A stretch of 35,031 nucleotides of DNA from Desulfobacterales bacterium (GCA_030065275.1 JASJCV010000013.1:1-35031); one strand, 5' to 3'. Counted from the first letter of the stretch, positions 9,136 to 19,540 are shown. Notes: generated by a model from the letters alone, not told the origin. Made by a program: numbers and translations.

Positions 9136-10680
9136 ATGGTCGCAATGCAAATGGGTATGCGCAAAAATCAAGAGCTTCACGCCATTCTGGATGTCAGCCG
9201 GGTCCTGACGGCCTCTTTCGATCTGCGCGACAATCTGCACGAAGCCATGCAGATCCTGTCCTCACGGCTTGAAATGCAGCGGGGCTGCGTGTTCCTGCTG
9301 GACTCCGCCTCACAGGCGCTCAACATCGTGGCTGCGCATGGGTTAAGCCGGGAGGAAATCAAGCGCGGACGCTATTTCAGCGGGGAGGGCATCGTCGGCC
9401 AAGTGCTTGAAAACCGCGCCCCCATGTTCATCCCCAATATCGGCGACGAACCCAAGTTTCTGAACAAAACCGCTTCGCGCCCGGATAAATCCGGCATCTC
9501 CTTTTTTTGCATTCCCATCATGCTGGAGGACAACGCCCTGGGCGTCATCAGTGCCGATCGCATCTACTCCGAGGCCCATGGCAGTGTGGATGACGATCTG
9601 CGGGTGCTGCAGATCGTGGCCTCGCTCATTGCCCAGTTCGTCAAGTTGTATGAACATTTCAAACGCAAGGAAGATGAACTGGGGCAGTTGCGCCAGCAGT
9701 TGACCGAGCGCTTCAATCTGCCCAATATCATCGGAGAGTCGCGTGAACTGCAGCGTGTTCTCAAAAGCATCAAGAAGGTCGCCGCCACGGACACGACCGT
9801 ACTGCTGTTGGGAGAGAGCGGCACCGGCAAAGAGCTCATCGCCCAAACGCTGCACTACCAGAGCGCCCGTGCGGTCAATTCTTTTGTGGCCGTGAATCTG
9901 GCGGCGCTGCCTGAAAACCTGATCGAGGCCGAACTCTTCGGCGTCGAACGGGGGGCGTATACCGGTGCCACGGCGCGCCGGGTGGGACGTTTCGAGTCGG
10001 CCCACAAGGGGACGCTATTTCTGGATGAGATCGGTGAACTGCCCCTGGCCAGCCAGGTAAAGCTTCTGCGCGTTCTTCAGGAGCGCTCGTTCGAGCGCAT
10101 CGGCTCGTCCCGATCCCAGTCCGTCGACGTCCGTGTGGTGGCCGCCACCAACCGGGATCTGGAAGGTGAGGTGCGTCGCGGCAACTTCCGCGAAGATCTC
10201 TATTGGCGGCTGAATGTCGTTCCGGTCGTCCTGCCGCCGCTCAGGGAGCGTCGGGAGGATATCCCGCTGCTGACAGCGTATTACCTCCAGAAGTTCAACC
10301 GCGTTTACGGGCAGTCGGTACGGCTGGACGAAAAGGCGCTGGCAGCGCTGATTCAGTACCGCTGGCCCGGCAACGTGCGCGAACTGGCCAATACGATCGA
10401 GCGCTTCGTCATCATGGCGGACAAGGATGTGGTCGGGCTGGACGATTTACCGTCGAACCTGGCGGTCGAACGGATGATTACCGCTCCGGGAATGGACATA
10501 TCCCGCAGCCGCAATGACGACCTGGGCCTGGAGGTGCAGAACCTTGAGAAGAAACGGATCATCAAGGCGCTGCAGGACAACAATTTCGTCCAGAACCGGG
10601 CATCGCTGGCTCTGGGCATCACGCCGCGGCAGTTGGGCTACCGCATCAAAAAATACCAGATCGACCTGCGCAAGATCTAG
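9136..10680 (+). CDS. nifA: NifA-like sigma54-dependent transcriptional activator (GAF + AAA+ + HTH)
   Basis: GAF-like N-terminus; Walker [15 protein letters not shown] loop ([11 protein letters not shown]); [14 protein letters not shown]-terminal [26 protein letters not shown] typical of NifA; located upstream of nifH. Start uncertain (9067 is also possible). Confidence 0.88.
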   Translation: MVAMQMGMRKNQELHAILDVSRVLTASFDLRDNLHEAMQILSSRLEMQRGCVFLLDSASQALNIVAAHGLSREEIKRGRYFSGEGIVGQVLENRAPMFIPNIGDEPKFLNKTASRPDKSGISFFCIPIMLEDNALGVISADRIYSEAHGSVDDDLRVLQIVASLIAQFVKLYEHFKRKEDELGQLRQQLTERFNLPNIIGESRELQRVLKSIKKVAATDTTVLLLGESGTGKELIAQTLHYQSARAVNSFVAVNLAALPENLIEAELFGVERGAYTGATARRVGRFESAHKGTLFLDEIGELPLASQVKLLRVLQERSFERIGSSRSQSVDVRVVAATNRDLEGEVRRGNFREDLYWRLNVVPVVLPPLRERREDIPLLTAYYLQKFNRVYGQSVRLDEKALAALIQYRWPGNVRELANTIERFVIMADKDVVGLDDLPSNLAVERMITAPGMDISRSRNDDLGLEVQNLEKKRIIKALQDNNFVQNRASLALGITPRQLGYRIKKYQIDLRKI

Positions 10681-10685
10681 AGGGG

Positions 10686-10767
10686 GTTCCAGGTTCGGGG
10701 CGCTCGGTTCGAGGTTGAGAGGTTTCTGGCTTTAAACGTCGGCATCCGACCAACCGGAACCTGGAAC
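10686..10767. repeat. Inverted repeat GTTCCAGGTTC/GAACCTGGAAC between convergent genes (possible bidirectional terminator)
   Basis: Perfect 11-bp arms at 10686-10696 and 10757-10767 immediately after the nifA stop, followed by a T-rich run. Confidence 0.5.
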
Positions 10768-10784
10768 GGAGAAACCAGAACCGT

Positions 10785-11249
10785 TTATTTTTTTGCCGGC
10801 TGGAAGGGATTGCGGCTTTCGGCGATTTCCGAGATGACGGCGCCGGTCTTTTCATTCTCCACCCACAACTTGTAGAACCCGGTCCTCTCGTTGCTGCCGG
10901 GGTAGAACTGGCTGCGGACCTTATAGCGTTTGCCAGCCTCCACCTCGACGGCCAGCCGCGTAAAGGTTTTGATGGTCGTGATTCCTTGGGGAATCAAGGT
11001 GAGGGTGTAGCGTCCCGCACCCACGTGCAGGCGGGTGTGCGCCACATACAGACCCCTGGGCGATCCCGGTCTCACATTGACGACCTTTTCGTCCAGGGCG
11101 TGGATGCGGACACCTTGGTCCGGGGTGATGACGGCAATCTCAGATTCGGGCCGCGGCGGACCGGGATATTGCTGGTATGCCTTGGTGCAGCCGAACACGA
11201 GCAGTAAAACCACCAACCCCGCCAAACGTATTCTGTTCCCTGTTCCCAT
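10785..11249 (-). CDS. Putative lipoprotein of unknown function
   Basis: Signal peptide with lipobox LLLVFGC; domain with RLHVGAGRYTLTLIPQG...VEAGKRYKVRSQF; sits between nifA and nifH on the opposite strand. Confidence 0.65.
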   Translation of the reverse strand: MGTGNRIRLAGLVVLLLVFGCTKAYQQYPGPPRPESEIAVITPDQGVRIHALDEKVVNVRPGSPRGLYVAHTRLHVGAGRYTLTLIPQGITTIKTFTRLAVEVEAGKRYKVRSQFYPGSNERTGFYKLWVENEKTGAVISEIAESRNPFQPAKK

Positions 11250-11369
11250 CTGCTAGTCCCTCGAGCGTTCTTCCTGAGGGCTTTGAACCCCGTTTAAATC
11301 GGACCGATCCGGCCGTGTGTATCTCGCCTGCGCGTTATAGCCGCCGAGACGCATTTTTGTCTACACTTT

Positions 11370-11385
11370 TGTGCCCGGCGACACA
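11370..11385 (+). promoter_or_regulatory. NifA upstream activator sequence TGT-N10-ACA
   Basis: TGTGCCCGGCGACACA matches the TGT-N10-ACA consensus exactly, about 120 bp upstream of the -24 element before nifH. Confidence 0.65.
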
Positions 11386-11504
11386 ATTGTTCCCCACAAC
11401 GGATGCCATCAGGCCGGCACAGGCCGTTCCCCCCAACGCTCAAAAAAAAATAAGCCCCGGATCAGCGGCGTTTTAAGCGATTCACCCCCTCCATGAGTCA
11501 GTTG

Positions 11505-11520
11505 TGGCACGCTCCTTGAT
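11505..11520 (+). promoter_or_regulatory. Sigma54 (-24/-12) promoter for nifH operon
   Basis: TGGCACgctccTTGAT: perfect -24 TGGCAC and correct spacing, -12 is TTGAT instead of TTGCW; 54 bp upstream of the nifH ATG. Confidence 0.65.
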
Positions 11521-11558
11521 AGATAGGCTTTCAACTGAAAAGAAGTAAACTCAATTGA

Positions 11559-12398
<840 letters not shown>

Positions 12399-12462
12399 GG
12401 GCCGGCAAGGCCCGGAACCCCATTTACTACCAACGCAGAAGCATACGAGGAGAATCGTACCC

Positions 12463-12819
12463 ATGATTATGATCCGATCCATCGTTCGTCCCGAAAAGGT
12501 CGATGACGTCTTAGCCGCATTGATGGAGGCCGGCTTTCCCGGCGTTACCAAGATGTCCGTTGTGGGGCGCGGGAAGCAGCGGGGGATAAAAATCGGCGAG
12601 ATTACCTACGACGAGATCCCCAAGGAAATGTTGCTCACCGTGGTCAAGGACAACGACAAGGAGTTCGCCATCCGCACGATTATCAAGGCGGCGCGAACGG
12701 GAGACAAGGGGGCCTTCGGCGACGGGCGCATATTCGTGGTGCCGGTCGAGGAAGCCTACACCATCAGTTCGGGCATCAAAGAAACCGCCGAGGGCCAGAC
12801 GGAAGAGGTGGCGATATGA
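12463..12819 (+). CDS. nifI1: Nitrogen regulatory PII-like protein NifI1
   Basis: GlnB-family sequence MIMIRSIVRPEKVDDVLAALMEAGFPGVTKMSVVGRG...GDGRIFVVPVEEAYTI directly downstream of nifH. Confidence 0.92.
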   Translation: MIMIRSIVRPEKVDDVLAALMEAGFPGVTKMSVVGRGKQRGIKIGEITYDEIPKEMLLTVVKDNDKEFAIRTIIKAARTGDKGAFGDGRIFVVPVEEAYTISSGIKETAEGQTEEVAI

Positions 12820-13196
12820 AAGAAGTGGTCGCAATCGTGCGCATGAACATGATGAACAAGACCAAACAGGCTCTGGCCGAAGCCGGGCTGGGGTCAATCA
12901 CGGCCCGCAATGCCCTGGGGCGCGGCAAGGGGATCGTCGATATGCAGCTGCTTCAGGGGGCGGAACACGGCTACGAAGAGGCCATCGCCCAACTGGGCCA
13001 GAGTCAGCGCCTGATTCCCAAACGGGCGATCCTGATGGTGGTCAACGACGATCTCGTCGAAAAGGCCGTCAACACCATCATTACGACCAATCATACCGGC
13101 AAATCGGGCGACGGGGTGATCTACGTCATGCCCTGCACCGAAGCCGTTCGCGTTCGCACCGGTGAGCGCGGTGAAGACACGTTGGACGATGGGTGA
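12816..13196 (+). CDS. nifI2: Nitrogen regulatory PII-like protein NifI2
   Basis: MKEVVAIVRMNMMNKTKQALAEAGLGSITARNALGRGKG...GDGVIYVMPCTEAVRVRTGERG; 4-nt overlap with nifI1, upstream of nifD. Confidence 0.92.
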   Translation: MKEVVAIVRMNMMNKTKQALAEAGLGSITARNALGRGKGIVDMQLLQGAEHGYEEAIAQLGQSQRLIPKRAILMVVNDDLVEKAVNTIITTNHTGKSGDGVIYVMPCTEAVRVRTGERGEDTLDDG

Positions 13197-13255
13197 GCGC
13201 GCGGTCGTGCGAACCCTTTCATGTATCCCTGTATTCCATAAGAGGAGAATTTCCC

Positions 13256-14920
13256 ATGGCAATGGGCGCAAAGAATAACAAACCGACCAAAACGGTCCGG
13301 CCGGACCCCAAGGATCCTGCAACCATCAAAGACCGACTGCTGGCCAAGTATCCCCCCAAGGTGGCCCGCAAGCGTGCCAAGCAGATCGTCGTCAACAAGG
13401 TCAAACCGGGCGGTGATGTGCCGGTGATCAGTTCCAACGTGCGGACCGTACCCGGACTGATCGGACAGCGCGGCTGCTGCTATGCCGGCTGCAAAGGCGT
13501 CGTTCTGGGGCCCACGCGGGACATCATCAACATCACCCACGGCCCGATCGGCTGCGGTTTTTACAGCTGGCTGACCCGCCGCAACCAGACCGATCCGGAC
13601 AGCGGCGACGGCCAGAACTACATGCCCTATTGTTTTTCCACCGACATGCAGGACGAGGAAATTATTTTCGGCGGCGAGAAGAAGCTCAAACAGGCCATCC
13701 AGGAAGCCTACGACAACTTTAAGCCCAAGGCGATCGCCGTTTTCGCGACTTGCCCGGTGGGGCTGATCGGCGACGACGTCCATGCCGTCTGCCGCGAGAT
13801 GAAAGCCAAGCTGGGAATCAACGTCTTCGGGTTTTCGTGCGAAGGCTATAAAGGCGTCAGCCAGAGCGCGGGGCACCATATCGCCAACAACGGCATTTTC
13901 AAGCATGTGGTCGGTCTGGACGACACCGTCAAGGAAGGCAACTACCGCATCAACCTCCTGGGCGAGTACAACATCGGCGGGGACGCCTTCGAGATCGAGC
14001 GCCTTTTCGAAAAATGCGGGATAACGCTTGTGTCCAGCTACAGCGGTAACTCCAGCATCGATCAGTTCGCCAACTCGCACACGGCCGACTTGAACCTGAT
14101 CATGTGCCATCGCTCGATCAACTATGTGGCCGAGATGATGGAAACCAAGTTCGGGGTGCCCTGGATCAAGGTCAACTTCATCGGTGCGGCCGCCACGGCC
14201 AAGTCCCTGCGCAAGATCGCGCAATATTTCGACGAACCGGAGCTGACCGCGGTGGTCGAGAAGGTGATCGCCGAGGAAATGCCCGCCGTTGAGGCGGCCT
14301 GTGCCGATGTGCGCTCGCGGACCGAGGGCAAACGGGCCATGCTTTTTGTGGGCGGTTCGCGCGCCCATCACTACCAGGAGCTTTTCAACGAACTGGGCAT
14401 GAAGACGCTTTCGGCGGGCTACGAATTCGGGCACCGCGACGACTACGAGGGGCGCCGCGTGCTGCCGGACATCAAGGTGGACGCCGACAGCCGCAACATC
14501 GAGGAGTTGGCGATCGAGCCCGACCCGGAACGGTTCAATCCCCGGATCAGCGAGGAGAAAAAAGCGGATCTGGAGGCCGCGGGTCTGAAATTCGCCGAAT
14601 ACGAGGGCATGATGCCTGAAATGGAAGACGGCTCCCTGGTGATCGACGATCCCAGCCAGCACGAGACCGACGAGCTGATCAAACAGTTCAAGCCGGATAT
14701 CTTCTGCGCCGGCATCAAGGAAAAGTACGCCGTTCAGAAGCACGGCATCCCCTTGAAACAGCTGCACAGCTACGATTACGGCGGACCATACGCCGGATTC
14801 AAAGGGGCCGTCAATTTTTACAAGGAAATCGACCGCATGGTCAACAGCAAGGTGTGGCAGTACATGCGTGCGCCCTGGGAGGAGCACCCCGAGCTGTCCG
14901 CCACCTATGCCTGGGAATAA
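13256..14920 (+). CDS. nifD: Nitrogenase MoFe protein alpha chain NifD
   Basis: GCCYAGCKGVVLGPTRDIINITHGPIGCGFYSW, LIMCHRSINY (FeMo-co Cys ligand region), LHSYDYGGPYAGF (FeMo-co His region); RBS AGAGGAG. Confidence 0.97.
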   Translation: MAMGAKNNKPTKTVRPDPKDPATIKDRLLAKYPPKVARKRAKQIVVNKVKPGGDVPVISSNVRTVPGLIGQRGCCYAGCKGVVLGPTRDIINITHGPIGCGFYSWLTRRNQTDPDSGDGQNYMPYCFSTDMQDEEIIFGGEKKLKQAIQEAYDNFKPKAIAVFATCPVGLIGDDVHAVCREMKAKLGINVFGFSCEGYKGVSQSAGHHIANNGIFKHVVGLDDTVKEGNYRINLLGEYNIGGDAFEIERLFEKCGITLVSSYSGNSSIDQFANSHTADLNLIMCHRSINYVAEMMETKFGVPWIKVNFIGAAATAKSLRKIAQYFDEPELTAVVEKVIAEEMPAVEAACADVRSRTEGKRAMLFVGGSRAHHYQELFNELGMKTLSAGYEFGHRDDYEGRRVLPDIKVDADSRNIEELAIEPDPERFNPRISEEKKADLEAAGLKFAEYEGMMPEMEDGSLVIDDPSQHETDELIKQFKPDIFCAGIKEKYAVQKHGIPLKQLHSYDYGGPYAGFKGAVNFYKEIDRMVNSKVWQYMRAPWEEHPELSATYAWE

Positions 14921-14976
14921 TTCAAACGCCGACCGGCGTGGTTCTGACCAACGACGCCCTTAGGAGATTGCAGATC

Positions 14977-16356
14977 ATGTTGCTGAGACATACACCGACT
15001 GAAATCAAAGAACGCAGCGCTTTGACCGTCAATCCGGCCAAAACCTGTCAGCCGATTGGGGCCATGTATGCCGCTCTGGGCATCCACGGCTGCCTGCCCC
15101 ACAGCCACGGCTCCCAGGGATGCTACGCCTATCACCGCAGCGCCCTGACCCGGCATTATAAGGAGCCGGTCGTCGCCGCCACCAGTGCCTTCACCGAGGG
15201 GGCTTCGGTCTTTGGTGGCCAGGCCAATCTGGTGCAGGCCATCGACAACATTTTTACGGTCTACAACCCCGACGTGATTGCGGTGCATACCACCTGCCTT
15301 TCGGAGACCATCGGCGACGACGTGCCGCAAATCTTCGCCAAGGCCAAGGCCGACGGCAAGGTTCCGGAGGGCAAGTACGTCCTCCATGCCAGCACGCCGA
15401 GCTATGTCGGCTCCCACGTCACGGGGTTCGCCAATATGACCAAGGCCATGGTGGACTATTTCGCCGAGTCCAATGGCCGCCGCGCGAAGACCGTCAACCT
15501 GATTCCGGGCTACGTGGAGCCCTCGGACATGACCGAGATCCGGCGGATCGCCGAGCTTATGGGCGTACCCACGATCATGTTTCCGGATACCGCCAAAGTC
15601 CTTAACGGGCCGCTCACGGGTAAGTACAGAATGTTTCCCGAAGGCGGCGTGACGATCGAGGAACTCAAAAAGAGCGGCAGCAGCGTCGGCACCATAGCCA
15701 TGGGACGCACCGCGTCCATGCCCGCGGCCCGGGCGCTGGATGCCAAGTGCAAGGTCCCCTGCGAGATCCTGGGCCTCCCCCTGGGGCTGCACGGTACGGA
15801 CGCGTTCGTGGACACCCTGCGCCGGATGGCCGGTGTCAGCGTGCCGGCGGCTCTGAATCTGGAGCGCGGCCAGCTGGTGGACAGCATCTCCGACTGGCAC
15901 CAGTACCTCTACGGCAAACGCGTGGCTCTTGTGGGCGATCCCGATCAGGTCTTGGCGCTGACCCGCTTTCTGGTCGCGCTCGACATGCAGCCCGTGCACA
16001 TCATTACCGGTACTCCGGCCGGGAAGAAATACGAAAAGTCCCTGCGTGAGGCCGTGGCCGGGGTGCCCGCCGATGTGAACATCAAAGTTCCCGGCGACAT
16101 GCTGCTCTTCCACCAGTGGATTAAAAACGCGCCGGTGGACCTGATCATCGGCAACACCTACGCCAAGTATATCGCCAAGGACGAGGACACACCGCTGATC
16201 CGCTACGGGTTCCCGATTTACGACCGCCTGGGGCACAGCTACTTCGCCACCATGGGCTACCGCGGCGCGCTGCGCCTCCTGGAGAAGCTGCTGGATGCCA
16301 TCCTGGACCGCAAGGATCGTGACGCGGATGACATCGACATGGAACTGGTCATGTAA
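14977..16356 (+). CDS. nifK: Nitrogenase MoFe protein beta chain NifK (short-type)
   Basis: NPAKTCQPIGAMYAALGIHGCLPHSHGSQGCYAYHRSALTRHYKEPVVAATSAFTEGASVFGG; TTCLSETIGDDV; 459 aa. Confidence 0.96.
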   Translation: MLLRHTPTEIKERSALTVNPAKTCQPIGAMYAALGIHGCLPHSHGSQGCYAYHRSALTRHYKEPVVAATSAFTEGASVFGGQANLVQAIDNIFTVYNPDVIAVHTTCLSETIGDDVPQIFAKAKADGKVPEGKYVLHASTPSYVGSHVTGFANMTKAMVDYFAESNGRRAKTVNLIPGYVEPSDMTEIRRIAELMGVPTIMFPDTAKVLNGPLTGKYRMFPEGGVTIEELKKSGSSVGTIAMGRTASMPAARALDAKCKVPCEILGLPLGLHGTDAFVDTLRRMAGVSVPAALNLERGQLVDSISDWHQYLYGKRVALVGDPDQVLALTRFLVALDMQPVHIITGTPAGKKYEKSLREAVAGVPADVNIKVPGDMLLFHQWIKNAPVDLIIGNTYAKYIAKDEDTPLIRYGFPIYDRLGHSYFATMGYRGALRLLEKLLDAILDRKDRDADDIDMELVM

Positions 16357-16508
16357 AGCGCGTCGAATAGCGGCGCCTCAGGCGGTCATGCGGCGTTGGC
16401 GAACTCCGGTAAATGCTCACAACCAGAAGGTTGCTGCGCTTTCCCGATCGTCCGCCGCCTTGCCTGACAGCCTGATGCTTGCTCTTCGACGCGCTTTATC
16501 CAACCGTT
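16354..16508. repeat. Long inverted repeat (about 155 nt) in nifK-nifE intergenic space
   Basis: Perfect 14-bp ends TAAAGCGCGTCGAA (16354-16367) / TTCGACGCGCTTTA (16495-16508), further partial internal pairing (TCAGGCGGTCA vs reverse complement TCAGGCTGTCA) and apical stem CAACC-AGAA-GGTTG (16420-16433). Confidence 0.75.
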
Positions 16509-16550
16509 CCTCACAAGGTTATTAGCAATTTCTTTATTCAGGAGAAGATC

Positions 16551-17927
16551 ATGGCATCCATCCCGATATTGGAAGAACGCCAGGCCCAGATTCACCAGAA
16601 GGGCAGCCAGCCTTTCGAGATGGACTGCGGCAAGCACAGCCTGGCAGGCTCGGTCAGTCAGCGGGCCTGCGTCTTCTGCGGTTCGCGGGTGGTGCTCTAC
16701 CCGATCGCCGACGCGCTGCACCTGATCCACGGCCCCATCGGCTGCGCGGCCTATACCTGGGACATCCGCGGGGCCCTGTCTTCCGGACCCGAACTGCACC
16801 GCATGAGTTTTTCCACCGACCTGCGCGAAAGGGACGTCATCTTCGGCGGGGAGAAGAAGCTGGCCGCCGCGCTGGACGAACTGATCGACCAGTACAAACC
16901 CAAAGCCGCCTTCGTCTACTCCACCTGCATCGTCGGGATCATCGGTGACGACGTGGCCGCCGTCTGCCGGCAGGTCGAGAAGGCGAAGGGCATCCCGGTG
17001 CTGCCGGTCCACTCCGAAGGGTTCAAGGGGACCAAGAAGGATGGCTATAAGGCGGCCTGCGACGCGATGGCCAAACTCGTGGGCACCGGTGCCACAGACA
17101 AGATCGCCCCCGTGAGCATCAATATCCTGGGCGAATTCAACATCGGCGGGGAAGCCTGGTTGATCAAGAAGTACTACGAGGAGATGGGGGTCGAGGTGGT
17201 TTCGATCATGACCGGCGACGGCCGGGTGGACGAGATCCGCCGCAGCCATGGGGCCGCGCTCAACGTGGTGCAATGCTCCGGGGCGCTCACCTTCCTGGCC
17301 GAGATGATGGAGGAAACTTACGGGATTCCGTATATCCGCGCGTCCTACTTCGGCATCGAGGACATGGCCACGGCCCTCTATGACGTGGCCGCGCATTTCA
17401 ATGATCACGCGGAGGTCATGGCACGCACGCGAGCCATCGTGCGCCGCGAGGTCGGGGCCATCATGCCTGAACTGGAGCGAATCCGAAAGGATCTGGACGG
17501 CAAGCGGGCTGCGGTATACGTGGGTGGCGCCTTCAAGGCCTTCTCTCTGATCAAGGCCCTGCGCCACCTCGGCATGCGGGTGGTGCTCGTGGGCTCGCAG
17601 ACCGGCAATGCCAGCGATTACGCCACCCTGCAAGACATGTGCGAGGACGGCACTGTGATCCTGGACGACGCCAACCCCCTGGAGCTCTCCAAATACATCA
17701 TCGAGAAGCGCGCCGACCTGTTCATCGGCGGCGTCAAGGAGCGCCCCATCGCTTTCAAGATGGGCATCGGCTTCTGCGACCACAACCACGAGCGCAAAAT
17801 GCCGTTGGCCGGGTTCGCCGGCATGCTGCAGTTCGCTCGCGAGGTGCATACCTCGGTGACCAGCCCGGTGTGGCAGTTCGTTCCGGCCCGGGCGGCCGCG
17901 ATGGCGGCCGGAGAGGAGACCCCATGA
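16551..17927 (+). CDS. nifE: FeMo-cofactor scaffold protein NifE
   Basis: MDCGKHSLAGSVSQRACVFCGSRVVLYPIADALHLIHGPIGCAAYTWDIRGALSSG; FSTDLRERDVIFGGEKKL; located after nifK. Confidence 0.95.
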   Translation: MASIPILEERQAQIHQKGSQPFEMDCGKHSLAGSVSQRACVFCGSRVVLYPIADALHLIHGPIGCAAYTWDIRGALSSGPELHRMSFSTDLRERDVIFGGEKKLAAALDELIDQYKPKAAFVYSTCIVGIIGDDVAAVCRQVEKAKGIPVLPVHSEGFKGTKKDGYKAACDAMAKLVGTGATDKIAPVSINILGEFNIGGEAWLIKKYYEEMGVEVVSIMTGDGRVDEIRRSHGAALNVVQCSGALTFLAEMMEETYGIPYIRASYFGIEDMATALYDVAAHFNDHAEVMARTRAIVRREVGAIMPELERIRKDLDGKRAAVYVGGAFKAFSLIKALRHLGMRVVLVGSQTGNASDYATLQDMCEDGTVILDDANPLELSKYIIEKRADLFIGGVKERPIAFKMGIGFCDHNHERKMPLAGFAGMLQFAREVHTSVTSPVWQFVPARAAAMAAGEETP

Positions 17928-19297
17928 CATCCGCCCTGTCGACCGAGCACTTCACCGCCACCCAGAACGCCTGCAAGCTTTGTGCGCCCCTGGGCGCGGC
18001 CCTGGTTTTCAAAGGCATTGCCAACACTGTTCCGCTGCTCCACGGCTCCCAGGGCTGCTCAACCTACATCCGGCGTTATATGATCAGCCACTTCAAGGAG
18101 CCGCTGGATATCGCCTGTTCCAATTTCGGCGAGGATACGGCCATCTTCGGGGGCGGGGCCAACATCAAGCTGGCCATCGACAATATCCGCCGCCAGTATG
18201 ATCCGGACCTGATCGGCGTGGCCACCACCTGCCTGTCCGAAACCATCGGCGATGACGTCCCCATGTTCATCCGGACCTACCAGGCGGACCACCGCGACGA
18301 GGATCTGCCGGCCCTGGTCCACGTGGCCACGCCCAGTTACCAAGGCACCCACATGCAGGGCTTTCACGGGGCGGTACGGGCGCTGGTCTCCGCGCTTGCC
18401 GAACCGGAACCCGCCCGGGAGCCCACGCGTGTCAATCTGTTTGCAGGCATGGTGTCGCCCGCCGACCTGCGCGCGCTCAGGACCATCATCGCTTCCTTTG
18501 GCCTGACACCCGTTCTGGTGCCCGATTACAGCGATACCCTCAACGGTCCGCTATGGACCGAGTATCAGCGTATTCCCGAGGGCGGTACACCGGTTGCGGC
18601 CCTGCGCCAATCAGGCGCTGCAGCGGCCAGCATCGAGTGCGGCCTGGTGCTCGCCGGTGCCGGGGAGACGGCCGGTACCTGGCTCCACGAAAATCGCAAT
18701 GTGCCCCTCCATCGGCTGGGCCTGCCGATCGGTATCCGCCAGACCGATCGTTTCTTCGACTGCCTGGCGGCTCTCAGCGGGCGCCCGGTGCCGGAGAAGT
18801 ACACGGCTCAGCGCGGTCGCCTGCTGGATGCCCTGGTGGACGGCCACAAGCACTTGAACGGTGTGCGGGCCGCTATTTTCGGCGAAGAAGACCTGGTGGC
18901 CGGACTGGCCGGCTACTGCGGCGAATTGGGCATCGTTCCCGTGCTGTGCGCCACCGGCGGCGGCGACGGGCGGTTTGCGAGAACCATCAGGCGTGTGGTG
19001 CCGGCGGCCCAGCACGACCGGATGCAGATTCTTGAAGATGTCGACTTTGTCGACATCGAGAAGGCACTTGCGGACATGGACGTGGACCTGCTTATCGGCC
19101 ACAGCAAGGGCTATACCATGGCGCGGCGGCTTAAAAAGCCGTTGGTGCGGGTGGGGTTTCCAGTCCACGATCGCGTGGACGGCAGCCGTCTGGCGCATCT
19201 GGGTTACCGCGGCGCCCAGCAGCTTTTCGACCGTCTGGCCAACACATTGATCGAAGAGAAGCAGAAGAGCAATGCGGTGGGGTACACATATTATTAG
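17924..19297 (+). CDS. nifN: FeMo-cofactor scaffold protein NifN
   Basis: NACKLCAPLGAALVFKGIANTVPLLHGSQGCSTYIRRYMISHFKEPLDIACSNFGEDTAIFGGGANIK; 4-nt overlap with nifE. Confidence 0.94.
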   Translation: MTSALSTEHFTATQNACKLCAPLGAALVFKGIANTVPLLHGSQGCSTYIRRYMISHFKEPLDIACSNFGEDTAIFGGGANIKLAIDNIRRQYDPDLIGVATTCLSETIGDDVPMFIRTYQADHRDEDLPALVHVATPSYQGTHMQGFHGAVRALVSALAEPEPAREPTRVNLFAGMVSPADLRALRTIIASFGLTPVLVPDYSDTLNGPLWTEYQRIPEGGTPVAALRQSGAAAASIECGLVLAGAGETAGTWLHENRNVPLHRLGLPIGIRQTDRFFDCLAALSGRPVPEKYTAQRGRLLDALVDGHKHLNGVRAAIFGEEDLVAGLAGYCGELGIVPVLCATGGGDGRFARTIRRVVPAAQHDRMQILEDVDFVDIEKALADMDVDLLIGHSKGYTMARRLKKPLVRVGFPVHDRVDGSRLAHLGYRGAQQLFDRLANTLIEEKQKSNAVGYTYY

Positions 19298-19372
19298 GCC
19301 GCGTGTGAATATCTACTCATGTTGAGGGTTATGTGAATATGTCAAATCAGCCCGTTACAGGCGTTATGTTCA

Positions 19373-19394
19373 TTTTCTTGCGCGCGCAAGAAAA
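19373..19394. repeat. Perfect 22-bp palindrome TTTTCTTGCGCGCGCAAGAAAA
   Basis: Exact self-complementarity in the nifN-nifB intergenic region. Confidence 0.8.
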
Positions 19395-19540
19395 CGAACC
19401 AAAAGAAAGCGCCCGCGTCCCGTGGTCCCTTCGGGACTTCCCTGCGCGTCGCCGCTACGGACGGCGCCCGCGGAAACGCGCTGCGCTCAGACAGGTCCGC
19501 GGGCTTTTCCCGTCCGCATCGTCGATGCTCGGCACGGAAC
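19373..19540. repeat. Probable dispersed, hairpin-rich intergenic repeat element between nifN and nifB
   Basis: Palindrome 19373-19394; hairpin GTCCC-TTC-GGGAC 19425-19437; nested stem GGACGG (19459-19464)/CCGTCC (19510-19515) enclosing GCCCGCGGA (19466-19474)/TCCGCGGGC (19496-19504). Outer boundaries uncertain. Confidence 0.5.

Noticed and set aside
13121-14887. 588-aa minus-strand ORF opposite nifD (and similar long ORFs 14905-16236, 16386-17930 opposite nifK/nifE)
   Set aside because: Shadow ORFs from high-GC codon bias; the plus strand encodes unmistakable nitrogenase proteins and the antisense translations lack recognisable domains.
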